Source: Gammaproteobacteria bacterium
GTDB taxonomy: Bacteria; Pseudomonadota; Gammaproteobacteria; Steroidobacterales; JABDKV01
Direction: 5' to 3'
DNA length: 39,241 nt
Assembly: GCA_024638445.1 (NCBI GenBank)
Contig: JAHEKH010000003.1
Span: forward strand, 24,528 to 63,768
The notes beneath the pieces are model-generated. The model was not told the DNA's origin and ran no database searches. It saw only the letters and a list, made by a program, of their open reading frames with translations. Shown here in pieces: positions 32,101 to 39,241 of this stretch (positions are counted from its first letter, which is position 1; every line of letters starts with the position of its first letter). The position numbers and the translations under genes were made by a program.

Positions 32101-34339
32101 CGGCGATATCCATTGCCGGTTCGTCACCCACCTCGAGTTGCTCCAGCAGTGACGGCAACGCGTCAGCGGCCTCCTGCATCACGCCGAGACTCGCGGTGTC
32201 AGCGGCAACGGTGCCGTTGAGCATCTTGTTGCAGAGGTTTTCCAGCGACCAGGCAAACTCGCCAATCAGCTCGGCACCGACCATCCTGCCGCTGCCCTTG
32301 AGGGTGTGAAAAGACCGCCGCAAGAGCACCAGCGGTTCGTCGGTCTGCTCGTCCCGCCAGCGCGGCCAGTTCTGGCGTATCGCGGCAATTTCCTCCCGCG
32401 CCTCTTCGATAAACGTTTCCAGCAGCTCCGGGTCGACCCGATTCGGATCGATAACGACCGGGCCGGTTTCTGCCGGCGTCTCTTCTGCGGCCGGTGGTGT
32501 TGTAACGAAGCCGGGCGCCGGTTCCACGTCCGGTGCCGGTTGCTGCTCGACGACGCTCGTCAGCACCGGTTCCTCCGGCGGCTCCCCGGCCGTCGCCGCT
32601 TCTGGCGGCGCCATCGGCACGACCCGGGACGAGCGCTCTGCCTTTTCGGGCAGCAGCAGGTCCATGCAGGCGTCGGCGTTTTCGAGCATGTACCAGGGAT
32701 CCGGCCGCTCCTTGTGCAACGCCTCGAGGTAGTACTCCACGCTGACCATCGCATCGGCAAAACGATCGAGGTGTTCTGCGTCGATATCGGCTGCCTCGGA
32801 ACCGCGCAGCGTGTCCCGGGTGTAGTCCGCGATGCGGTCGATGACGTTGACCGCACGCGACTTGCCCAGCATCAGCAGTCCCGCGTTGATGGCGCGTAAC
32901 AGTGACGGAACGTTGTCCAGCGCCATGGTCTGCGAACCGGCGAACTGCGAAATCGACTCTTTCACGCGGGAGAGATTGACCAGGCATTCGCGAACGACCG
33001 CACGCACCACCGTCCGGAAATCACTTTCCCGCAGCGACTGAGAATCGTCCGTCGCATCGTCGTCAATCGATACAGGCTCGGGACGAATCAACTCGATGAG
33101 CTCATGGTCCAGGCTGTCTTCGATAGCCAGCAATACCGAGGCTGACGCCATCATCTCGTCTTCATTGATGGCTATTTCGCCGTTGACCCACTTCCCGAAG
33201 CGCTCGCGTTCGGCCAGCACCGAGGCACGCAGCTCACCCAGGCCCAGCATGGCCAGCGTATCGGCAATGCGCTTGAGGGTTTCGTCCTGGGCAGCGAGGT
33301 CATCGAGTTCGTCCTGCCCCGTGCGCACGTAAATATCCAGCACGTCCTTGACGTGTCCGAGGTCCTGCCTGATCGCCTCGCCCACCGTCTGCATCAGGTT
33401 GGCGCTGGGCGCCGCGAGATCACTCCGCGCGGCTTCGAGCTGGTCAGCACCGGGCAACACGTCCGACAGGCTGAAGGCACGCTTGACCGCAGTGATTCGC
33501 TCGCCAGCTGAATTGGCGCGGGCAGCGTAATACAGAAGATTATTGATCAGCTGCGACGGCGGATTAGCGGCAAAGCTGGTCTCGCCGTGATCGATCAGCT
33601 GCTTGATCTGACGATCGACCTGGCCGAGCAGCCGCTTGATCGACACGCTGCTGTCGAGCCCGTCTTCGCGCAACGCCTCGGTCAGGGCCGCGGCAACCCA
33701 GAACAGCCGGTACACGGCGTCGATGCCCGCCGCCTGCTGCAGGCTCTCGGCGACCACGCCCATCGTTGCAAGGTTGCTGTCGCTGCTCTCGCCACGCAGC
33801 CAGCCCAGCATGCCGGCCTGGTAACGCGGCCGGAGCTTCTTCGCCACGGCGACGATGTCGTCGCCGCTGGGATTTGCGGCGGTGCCGTTACCGCCGGACG
33901 TATCGAGATTCAGGATGAACAGGGTGTTTTCCGACAGCAGCGGGCTGCCGCGAACGGCGCGCAAGTCGTTCAGCAACGGCAGCAGCACCAGCGGGATGTC
34001 GCGCCCACCCGCCTGGACCCGCTCGAGATAGGCCGGCATCTGCACCATTGCCCGGGACAGTGCATCGAGACCCTCACGAGAGTCCTTGATGCTTTCCTCG
34101 AACAGGGCGCTGGCGACATGCACCATCTCTTCGGCCAGCTGCGCGGCACCGTGAACCTCGACGACACGAAGCGCGCCATGAACCTTGTGGAGCTCGGCCG
34201 CCACCTCAGCCAGCGGCTGGCGGTCGGCGGGCGAATCGACAAAGCGCTCCAGCGCCGCGCGGGCGTCACGCAGCGACGTGGTCAGCTCGGTGCCGATCCA
34301 CTGCAGGCCTTCCGAAGTGTCGCTTAGCGTTGCGGGCAT
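29117..34339 (-). CDS. chpA: ChpA/PilL hybrid chemosensory histidine kinase
   Basis: This 1740-residue CheA-type kinase controls type IV pilus function. In order: a degenerate Hpt-like segment (H51 in HKVHGALRVV), a long helical region (about 100-580), three canonical Hpt domains with H678 (SFHTLKGSG), H836 (AWHTLSGSA) and H996 (QLHTLKGGA), separated by Pro/Glu-rich linkers, a dimerisation region (about 1140-1290), an HATPase domain (N1328 in HMLRNAVVHG, NDDGRGLD, GRGVGMD), a CheW domain (about 1455-1600) and a receiver (D1664 in LLDIEMP, K1716). Pseudomonas ChpA is much longer, with eight Xpt domains, so this is a reduced form. Its ATG directly follows the pilJ stop. Confidence 0.95.
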   Translation of the reverse strand: MPATLSDTSEGLQWIGTELTTSLRDARAALERFVDSPADRQPLAEVAAELHKVHGALRVVEVHGAAQLAEEMVHVASALFEESIKDSREGLDALSRAMVQMPAYLERVQAGGRDIPLVLLPLLNDLRAVRGSPLLSENTLFILNLDTSGGNGTAANPSGDDIVAVAKKLRPRYQAGMLGWLRGESSDSNLATMGVVAESLQQAAGIDAVYRLFWVAAALTEALREDGLDSSVSIKRLLGQVDRQIKQLIDHGETSFAANPPSQLINNLLYYAARANSAGERITAVKRAFSLSDVLPGADQLEAARSDLAAPSANLMQTVGEAIRQDLGHVKDVLDIYVRTGQDELDDLAAQDETLKRIADTLAMLGLGELRASVLAERERFGKWVNGEIAINEDEMMASASVLLAIEDSLDHELIELIRPEPVSIDDDATDDSQSLRESDFRTVVRAVVRECLVNLSRVKESISQFAGSQTMALDNVPSLLRAINAGLLMLGKSRAVNVIDRIADYTRDTLRGSEAADIDAEHLDRFADAMVSVEYYLEALHKERPDPWYMLENADACMDLLLPEKAERSSRVVPMAPPEAATAGEPPEEPVLTSVVEQQPAPDVEPAPGFVTTPPAAEETPAETGPVVIDPNRVDPELLETFIEEAREEIAAIRQNWPRWRDEQTDEPLVLLRRSFHTLKGSGRMVGAELIGEFAWSLENLCNKMLNGTVAADTASLGVMQEAADALPSLLEQLEVGDEPAMDIAGIMQRARRLTGDESVVIDEPPAPEQRQPEPETAAAQPEPAHAREMDPVLHEIFRNETDVHLQAIDRFVAAATGPGGTPCPVSDELQRAWHTLSGSANMAGARQVAEIADPINRYVRGQFDEGGTVDDDAVSVLADAAGAIRALVASINSDRPRPDVTSLNERIANLETATGEPQPAGEPAVEAVPSTAESRPEREPEPEPDHDSQQHDEIAAIFGDEATELLESADLSLQGLGSEATHRVAMAELQRQLHTLKGGARMAGVSPIGDLSHELESLLISIDRSGQGTDERVMGLVQECLDRMHTMAESLRANRNLRDADDLVERIRALAAPAAPATPEPESPLAQFPPEPLQPLVERESEPEPEPEPAGEEEAALPSAARELFSEEAGERQEFARVSADLLDDLLNNVGEVSIYHSRLEQQISTIGFNTAELAQTVVRLREQLRKLEMETEAHILHRHHDAGTERRSDFDPLEMDRYSLIQQLSRALAESVSDLSSIQGLLEELTRDAETLLVQQSRVTTELQDGLMRTRMIPFQRHVPRFSRLVRQVAAEQGKRAELVVEGGGELDRQVLERMLPPFEHMLRNAVVHGIESPEEREQLAKPTGGTIRITVAREGSEMVIVINDDGRGLDLEAIRAKARGRGVISGEAALSDAEVLQLILEPGFSTATEVTQAAGRGVGMDVVANVVKQLGGSLEIDSTHGRGATFTVRLPLTLAISQALLVRTGEEQYAIPVPTLAGVARIPVGELAEYLSVENPQFDYGDHVYKFQHLGHLLGGHATDLEAAGSSVPLVLVRAGEHSTALIADEIVGSREVVVKPVGPQIAAVRGVAGATILGDGSIVVILDVNALVRSARPARVLAESRPQQRDERSTVLVVDDSITVRRVTQRLLERNDMRVVTAKDGVDAVSAMQEVLPDLILLDIEMPRMDGYEVATHVRNSPRLKGVPIVMITSRVGDKHRNRAIELGVNEYLGKPYQEAQLLETIRPLLARRRAAVSS

Positions 34340-36373
34340 TTAGGATTCAGCAGTCGCTTTGGCGGATTCTTCGACCTTCCCTGGTGAGACGGGCATTCCG
34401 GGCAACGGAGCAGGCTCCTTGTCCGGCAGAGTAAAGCCAGCCACTGAGCGGCGCAGGTCCGTTGCCATCTCGGCGAGCTTGCCAATAGCGGTCGACGTGG
34501 CGTTGCTGCCGTCGGCCGTCTGGGAGCTGATTTCCTGCAGCACGCCCATGTTGCGCGTCATGTCTGCGGCCGCGGTGGCCTGCGTGCGCGCCGATCCGGA
34601 GATGTTCTGCACCAGGCTGGCAATCTGGTTGGAGACTTTTTCGATTTCGTCCAGCGCGCTGCCGGCATTTTCAGCCAGCAGGGCCCCGCTCACGACGTCG
34701 GTCGTGCTGCGCTCCATCGAGACGACCGCCTCGTTGGTGTCGGACTGAATGGTGTTGACCAGCACCTCGATCTGCTTGGTCGCATTGGCCGACCGTTCCG
34801 CCAGCCGCTGCACTTCGTCAGCCACGACCGCGAAGCCGCGCCCGGCTTCGCCGGCCATCGAGGCCTGGATCGAGGCGTTGAGCGCGAGAATGTTGGTCTG
34901 CTCGGCAATGTCGTTGATCAGCTCGACGATGTTGCCGATCTCCTGCGAGCTCTCACCAAGACGCTTGATGCGCTTGGAGGTCTCCTGGATCGTCTCGCGG
35001 ATCGTATTCATGCCGTCGATTGTACGGCGCACGGCATCACCGCCCTTGTGGGCGATCTCGACGGAGTGACGCGCCACCTCGGATGAACGCTCGGCGTTGT
35101 GCGAAACCTCTTCGATCGATTCGGCCATGTCGGCGATCGACTGGGTCGCGGCCTTGACCTGGCGCGACTGGTTTTCACTGGCCTGCGCCAGGTGCGAGGC
35201 CGAGGCCTGGGTCTGGCGGGCCGCCTCGTCGACCTGCGAGGCCGCCTCGTCAATGGTGGTCACGAGATCACGTAACGCCTCGATCGCATAGTTGATCGAG
35301 TCGGCGATAGCGCCGGTAATGTCCTCGGAAACGGTTGCCTGCACGGTCAGGTCGCCGTCGGCAAGGCTGCCGAGTTCGTCGAGCAGACGCAGGATGGCAT
35401 CCTGGTTGCGGGTGTTCTGCTCCGCCTCGAACTGCGCCGCGCGTTGCGCCCCTGCAGCTTTCCGCGACATGAAGGCCATAGCCAGGAAAGTGAGCGCACC
35501 GGCGCCGATCAGCAAAAGCGGCAGCCAGGACACCGGCGAACCGGTTCTGCCGGCGCTCAGGGCATTGCGGATCCGGCCGGAGGCCGCCGCGACCGCGTCG
35601 CTGTTTTGCGCCAGCGAGCCGGCCGCACCGGCTGCCTGCGCGAACCCTTCTGCGGCTACGACGCTGTCACGCGCCGCAGCGCTGATCTGTTCGTAGATCG
35701 AACGGATCTCGGCCACCTGTGACTGCGCATCCGCACCCTGGACCGCGGCAATACCCATGCTGGGATCGCCCTCCGACAGCGCACGAATGAACTGGCCGAG
35801 ATATTCGTCGGCCGCCGCCAGTCGCGAAGCGTTCTCGACCGGGTCGCCACTGCCCGAGGCCAACTCGTCGATGGCCTGGCGCAAGCGCTGGGCACCGAGC
35901 TCGAACTGCTGGATGTCGTCGATGAGACCCGACTGACCGGGCAACGCCGCCAGGTTGCCGACCTCGGTGAGAATTGTCGGCAGCCTCGCTTCCACTGTAG
36001 CGGCCGCGCGCTGAACGACACCAATGGGCTCCGTGTTGCCCAGCAGAGCCGCCAGGTCCGCCTGCAGACGGGTCCAGGCCTGATCCACCTGTGCCGTGTT
36101 CTGCTGGTTTGGCGGCAGGCTGGCGCGCTTGATTTCTCCGCTCAGCGCCTCCAGTTCGGCAACAACAGCCGTTTCGCCCCGTACAGCATTCTGCGCCTTG
36201 CGAGCCGCGGTTGCCGCCAGCGATTCGCGCAGCAGCAGGCTGGCATTCAGCGCCTGGTCGCCATCATCACCCGGCGCCGAAAAGAAAACGCTTGCTGCCG
36301 CACCTGCCAGTAAAAGCAGCAGCAACACGGCGAGTGCCGGCAGCAGTTTTCCACCAGTCGATTCAGTTGTCAT
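34340..36373 (-). CDS. pilJ: PilJ, type IV pilus methyl-accepting chemoreceptor
   Basis: The 677-residue receptor has membrane helices at about 10-31 and 281-303, enclosing a periplasmic PilJ-type helical sensor, then a HAMP domain (about 305-370) and a cytoplasmic signalling coiled coil. The hairpin tip, ELINDIAEQTNILALNASIQ (484-503) followed by AGEAGRGFAVVADEVQRLAE, is well conserved. It senses surface contact or pilin in Pseudomonas and activates ChpA. No CheR/CheB-like genes accompany it. The stop is followed at once by the chpA start; pilI ends 34 bases upstream. Confidence 0.94.
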   Translation of the reverse strand: MTTESTGGKLLPALAVLLLLLLAGAAASVFFSAPGDDGDQALNASLLLRESLAATAARKAQNAVRGETAVVAELEALSGEIKRASLPPNQQNTAQVDQAWTRLQADLAALLGNTEPIGVVQRAAATVEARLPTILTEVGNLAALPGQSGLIDDIQQFELGAQRLRQAIDELASGSGDPVENASRLAAADEYLGQFIRALSEGDPSMGIAAVQGADAQSQVAEIRSIYEQISAAARDSVVAAEGFAQAAGAAGSLAQNSDAVAAASGRIRNALSAGRTGSPVSWLPLLLIGAGALTFLAMAFMSRKAAGAQRAAQFEAEQNTRNQDAILRLLDELGSLADGDLTVQATVSEDITGAIADSINYAIEALRDLVTTIDEAASQVDEAARQTQASASHLAQASENQSRQVKAATQSIADMAESIEEVSHNAERSSEVARHSVEIAHKGGDAVRRTIDGMNTIRETIQETSKRIKRLGESSQEIGNIVELINDIAEQTNILALNASIQASMAGEAGRGFAVVADEVQRLAERSANATKQIEVLVNTIQSDTNEAVVSMERSTTDVVSGALLAENAGSALDEIEKVSNQIASLVQNISGSARTQATAAADMTRNMGVLQEISSQTADGSNATSTAIGKLAEMATDLRRSVAGFTLPDKEPAPLPGMPVSPGKVEESAKATAES

Positions 36374-36407
36374 AGCTCATCATTCCATAAATGCTCACAG
36401 CACCGCC

Positions 36408-36965
36408 CTATTCCGCGGCCTGCAAAAATCGTTCGCTTTCGACCAGCTCGGTCAGACCCAGCACCGGGCTTACCTGCCCGTCGCGGCTGAACGCACCCGT
36501 TACGAAAGCCTTGAATTCAGATTCCCCAACTTCACTGAGCGGCGCTCGCTCCGCGTCGACAAAACGGCGAAAGCCCAGCACCTCATCGACAATGAGTCCG
36601 GCCGGTATCAACCGGTGATTGACCACGAGCACGCGTGACGTCCGGGTCGGGCGAGTCGTTTCGGTATCGAGAAAAGCGCGCATGTCGGTTAACGGCAGGA
36701 GCTGGCCGCGCACGTTTGCCAGGCCCCTGATCCAGTAGATTGCGCCGGGCACCCGGGTCGTCGTCGGCAGCGGCAGCACTTCGCGCACCTCGTCGCGGGA
36801 GGCCAGCAGCTGGTGGTCGCCGATCCGGAAGGCGACCCCTACCCACTCGTCGCTGATACCGCCCGGCGTATCCGAACCCATGGCGGCGGCCCGGCTGCGA
36901 CGTTCGAGTTCCTGCAAGAGCTCGAACGGACGGTCTTTCCAGCTGCGAAGGTCGCTCGCGCTCAT
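36408..36965 (-). CDS. pilI: PilI, CheW-like adaptor
   Basis: The 185-residue CheW-domain protein (WVGVAFRIGDHQLLASRDEV, IYWIRGLANVRGQLLPLTDM, LVVNHRLIPAGLIVDEVLG) should link PilJ to ChpA. It starts directly after the pilH stop with no gap, and lies between pilH and pilJ, the standard order. Confidence 0.93.
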   Translation of the reverse strand: MSASDLRSWKDRPFELLQELERRSRAAAMGSDTPGGISDEWVGVAFRIGDHQLLASRDEVREVLPLPTTTRVPGAIYWIRGLANVRGQLLPLTDMRAFLDTETTRPTRTSRVLVVNHRLIPAGLIVDEVLGFRRFVDAERAPLSEVGESEFKAFVTGAFSRDGQVSPVLGLTELVESERFLQAAE

Positions 36966-37331
36966 TCAGCCGCCCAACACTTCGCGGGTCTTGTGAACCA
37001 GGTCGTTCTCACTGACCGGTTTGACCAGGTAATCGACCGCGCCCTGGCGCAGTCCCCAGATACGATCCGTTTCCTGGTCCTTGGTGGTGACCATCACGAT
37101 GGGTATCGCGGCCGTTGCCGGATCGCGCGACAGCTCGCGGGTCGCCTGGAAACCATTGAGCCCGGGCATCACCACGTCCATCAGGATCAGGTCGGGATGC
37201 GAATGACGTGCCTTCTCCAGGCCTTCTTCCCCGTCGCAAGCCGAATCGGTTTCGAAACCGTGCTTCTCCAACGCGGTCTTCATGACGTGCACTTCTGTCG
37301 GTGAATCGTCAACGATCAGGACCAGGGCCAT
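36966..37331 (-). CDS. pilH: PilH response regulator
   Basis: A 121-residue stand-alone receiver: acidic pair in VDDSP (7-11), phosphoacceptor D52 in LILMDVVMPG, T82/T83 and K104 (LVKPV). In Pseudomonas, PilH controls pilus retraction and restrains PilG output. The Ser-Pro-Thr-Glu motif after the acidic pair, SPTEVHVM, is typical. It lies 55 bases after pilG. Confidence 0.94.
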   Translation of the reverse strand: MALVLIVDDSPTEVHVMKTALEKHGFETDSACDGEEGLEKARHSHPDLILMDVVMPGLNGFQATRELSRDPATAAIPIVMVTTKDQETDRIWGLRQGAVDYLVKPVSENDLVHKTREVLGG

Positions 37332-37386
37332 CTCATGCCTCCGAGGTTGCGCCGGGCGAGGGCAGCTGGCGCAACGGGAACTGTAA

Positions 37387-37782
37387 TCAACGGCTCACGT
37401 GACGCTCGATAGCGCCCAGCAATTCGTCCTTGGTGAACGGTTTGGTCAGGTACTGCTCCGAACCGACGATACGCCCCCTCGCGCGATCGAACAGTCCATC
37501 CTTGCTCGACAGCATGATAACCGGCGTCGACTTGAATAACTTGTTGTGCTTGATCAGCGAACAGGTCTGGTAGCCGTCGAGACGCGGCATCATGATATCC
37601 ACGAAGACGATATCCGGGTGATGGTCCGCAACTTTCGACAGCGCGTCGAAACCGTCCACCGCGGTATACACTTCGCATCCTTCCTTGGATAACAGCGTCT
37701 CGGCAGTTCGCCGGATGGTCTTGCTGTCATCGATGACCAGGACCTTGAGTCCGGTCAATCCGCGCTGCTGCGCTTCCGCCAC
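37387..37782 (-). CDS. pilG: PilG response regulator
   Basis: The receiver domain (131 residues) is very close to Pseudomonas PilG as I recall it: VLVIDDSKTIRRTAETLL (14-31), D62 in FVDIMMPRLDGYQTC, STPVIMLSSKDGLFD and K114 in SEQYLTKPF. PilG promotes pilus extension and cAMP signalling. The start is placed at GTG 37782 with GGAGGT 3 bases before it, a short spacing; the 48 codons open further upstream have no counterpart in the family. It is the first gene of the cluster. Confidence 0.93.
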   Translation of the reverse strand: MAEAQQRGLTGLKVLVIDDSKTIRRTAETLLSKEGCEVYTAVDGFDALSKVADHHPDIVFVDIMMPRLDGYQTCSLIKHNKLFKSTPVIMLSSKDGLFDRARGRIVGSEQYLTKPFTKDELLGAIERHVSR

Positions 37783-38125
37783 GTGACCTCCGATAATCGC
37801 GGACACCGATCGCCCGCCCTGCGTGAACCACCAAAAACCGCTTGTGAATCCGGACGAAACGAAATCCAGCCAGTAGACCGCCGCGCCGGTGCTGGCTGAA
37901 GCCGGAAAACACGGGTTTTTTACCACATTGACCGCACCGGCACCACGGCGTAACCGCCGATTTTACGGAATAAACCAGCGCTCTGCGCAGCAATGGCGGC
38001 GCGACGGTTGCCGGCGGCGACAAATGCCCGTAAAACGGCTTCCCGTAGAGGTCCAGCGGGAGTGCCGGGTCAATGGCAGCCGAAACAATTCGTCACCGGC
38101 CAGCGCCCCAATCGGAGCAAAGAAC
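37783..38125. other. Divergent control region between pilG and gshB
   Basis: These 343 bases hold no convincing gene. They must contain the promoters of the pil-chp cluster (minus) and of gshB (plus). On the plus strand one candidate promoter is listed at 38008-38036. Toward pilG I see only a TAAAAT (37967-37962, minus strand) without a good -35 box. A GGTTTTTTACC stretch (37916-37926) stands out from the GC-rich background. Confidence 0.5.
38008..38036 (+). promoter_or_regulatory. Candidate sigma-70 promoter for gshB
   Basis: TTGCCG (38008-38013) and TAAAAC (38031-38036) have the ideal 17-base spacing and lie about 90 bases before the gshB start. Each box differs from consensus at one or two positions, so this is only a candidate. 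Confidence 0.35.
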
Positions 38126-39082
38126 ATGAGCCGTGCGCAGGTACAGCTGGGGGTCGTCATGGATCCCCTCGACAGCATCAAGCCTTACAAGGACTCGACG
38201 TTCGCGATGCTGCTCGCCGCTCAGCGTCGTGGCTGGCGGCTCTGGTACATGCTGCTGGACGACCTGAGCCTCGACGATGGCCGCGCCCGGGCGCGGATGC
38301 GCGAGGTCAGCGTGCAGGACCAGACCCATGACTGGTTCAGCCTCGGCGAGGAACGCGAGGCCCCGCTGGACGAACTGGACATCCTGCTCATGCGCAAAGA
38401 CCCGCCGTTCGACATGGAGTATGTCTTCGCCACCTACATCCTCGACATGGCGCAAAAAGACGGCGTCATCGTCAGCAATCCGCCGCAGGCGCTGCGGGAC
38501 CTCAACGAGAAAACCGCAACGGCCTGGTTCCCCGAACTGTGCCCGGCCACGCTGATTACCCGGTCGATGTCTGCCATGCGCGAATTCGCCGCACAACACG
38601 GCACAATGGTAGTCAAGCCGCTGGACGGGATGGGCGGAAAATCCATTTTTGTCGTAGCCGACGGCGATCCCAATACGGGCGTCGTGATCGAAACCCTGAC
38701 CGACTACGGCAAACAATTTGCCATGGCCCAGGCCTATATTCCCGAGATCAGTGCCGGCGACAAGCGGATCCTGCTGGTCGATGGCGAGCCGGCACCGTAT
38801 GCGCTGGCCCGCGTCCCGGCCAAGGGCGAAAACCGCGGCAACCTCGCGGCCGGTGCGACGGCTCACGGGATTCCCCTCAGCGATCGCGATCTCGAGATCG
38901 CAAACGCAATCGGGCCGGCGCTGGCCGACCGCGGCCTGCTCTTTGTCGGCATCGACGTGATTGGCGACTACCTCACCGAGATCAACGTCACCAGCCCGAC
39001 CTGCATCCGTGAACTCGACGCAGAATTCGGCCTGGACATCGCCGGCGACTACATGACCGCACTCGAGCGCCAGCTCGACTGA
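38126..39082 (+). CDS. gshB: Glutathione synthetase
   Basis: GshB joins gamma-glutamylcysteine and glycine using ATP. The 318-residue prokaryotic-type enzyme opens with QLGVVMDPLDSIKPYKDSTF (7-26), then RKDPPFDMEY (90-99), the ATP-grasp loop KPLDGMGGKSIF (164-175), GDKRILLVDGEP and the closing EINVTSPTCIRE. The ATG at 38126 has GGAGC 8 bases upstream. It is divergent from pilG, as in Pseudomonas. With the gamma-glutamyltransferase at 15025, the window holds both a glutathione-making and a possible glutathione-using enzyme. Confidence 0.96.
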   Translation: MSRAQVQLGVVMDPLDSIKPYKDSTFAMLLAAQRRGWRLWYMLLDDLSLDDGRARARMREVSVQDQTHDWFSLGEEREAPLDELDILLMRKDPPFDMEYVFATYILDMAQKDGVIVSNPPQALRDLNEKTATAWFPELCPATLITRSMSAMREFAAQHGTMVVKPLDGMGGKSIFVVADGDPNTGVVIETLTDYGKQFAMAQAYIPEISAGDKRILLVDGEPAPYALARVPAKGENRGNLAAGATAHGIPLSDRDLEIANAIGPALADRGLLFVGIDVIGDYLTEINVTSPTCIRELDAEFGLDIAGDYMTALERQLD

Positions 39083-39127
39083 CCCTCCCTCCGACCGCGA
39101 TCCTCCACACCCCTGGTTGCCGGGTAG

Positions 39128-39241
39128 ATCGCGGCCCGAAGCTGCTCCTGCGCGGTACTGACCCTGGCAGCACCAGCGAGCAAGCTGTCGGTGTTCATTC
39201 TGCGTGACTTGGTTCCCCCGGAACCCAGAATGAATGCCGCC
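39128..39241 (+). repeat. Hairpin repeat copy cut by the window end
   Basis: The unit starts ATCGCGGCCCGAAGCTGCTC and has arm GTCGGTGTTCATTCTG (39188-39203) opposite CAGAATGAATGCCGCC (39226-39241). The arm core TTCATTC differs from TTTCTTT of the other copies, and the partner arm has changed to match. The trailer lies beyond the window. The 45 bases between gshB and this copy show nothing. Confidence 0.8.

Overview
The window is high-GC bacterial DNA with tightly packed genes. Gene content points to a gammaproteobacterium: ampD-ampE, slyX, rsmE and gshB flanking a Pil-Chp chemosensory cluster, BtuB-type B12 uptake, and GTG/TTG starts with overlapping stop-start codons. The M14 peptidase tail with thrombospondin type 3 and dockerin-like calcium repeats would fit lineages near Xanthomonadales or Chromatiales. 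That placement is a guess from gene content; no rRNA gene is present to test it.

Layout. 1-1818: the tail of an unknown gene, then a membrane-anchored TPR/retropepsin-like protein. 1859-4504 (minus): a secreted zinc carboxypeptidase. 4605-7068 (minus): a DUF6968-like protein, then an operon of isoaspartyl peptidase, a lipoprotein and a zinc-ribbon membrane protein. 7156-11663 (plus): a five-gene operon (43-residue peptide, XpaC-like, TelA-like, SPFH-GYF, double zinc-ribbon membrane protein) behind a promoter-like sequence with a 21-nt spacer containing a perfect 12-bp palindrome. 11660-14505: a Frag1/DRAM-like membrane protein, a short DUF2058 protein, a small secreted protein, a hairpin repeat and an alpha/beta hydrolase.

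14565-20220 (plus): a run of eight genes, most overlapping by ATGA: unknown protein, gamma-glutamyltransferase, NAPE-PLD-like hydrolase, PdxH, CPXCG protein, metzincin-like protein, B12-type ABC ATPase and SlyX, closed by a 10-bp hairpin. 20255-24687: an inositol-monophosphatase-family gene diverges from a cobalamin riboswitch, btuB and a cob(I)alamin adenosyltransferase, which face a BtuF-like lipoprotein gene. The B12 genes form one functional group, but no BtuC permease is in the window.

24684-28650: ampE and ampD (cell-wall recycling), a tandem array of about 145-bp hairpin repeats, argE and rsmE. 28647-37782 (minus): the Pil-Chp system chpC, chpA, pilJ, pilI, pilH, pilG, which controls twitching motility and surface sensing; pilK and chpB (receptor adaptation) are absent. 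gshB diverges from pilG. The window ends inside another copy of the hairpin repeat.

The most interesting points are the TelA/XpaC/SPFH/zinc-ribbon operon with its unusual promoter, the interspersed hairpin repeats whose stems keep pairing through G-U pairs and changed arm sequence, the metzincin-like protein inside the coupled operon, and the reduced Pil-Chp cluster.
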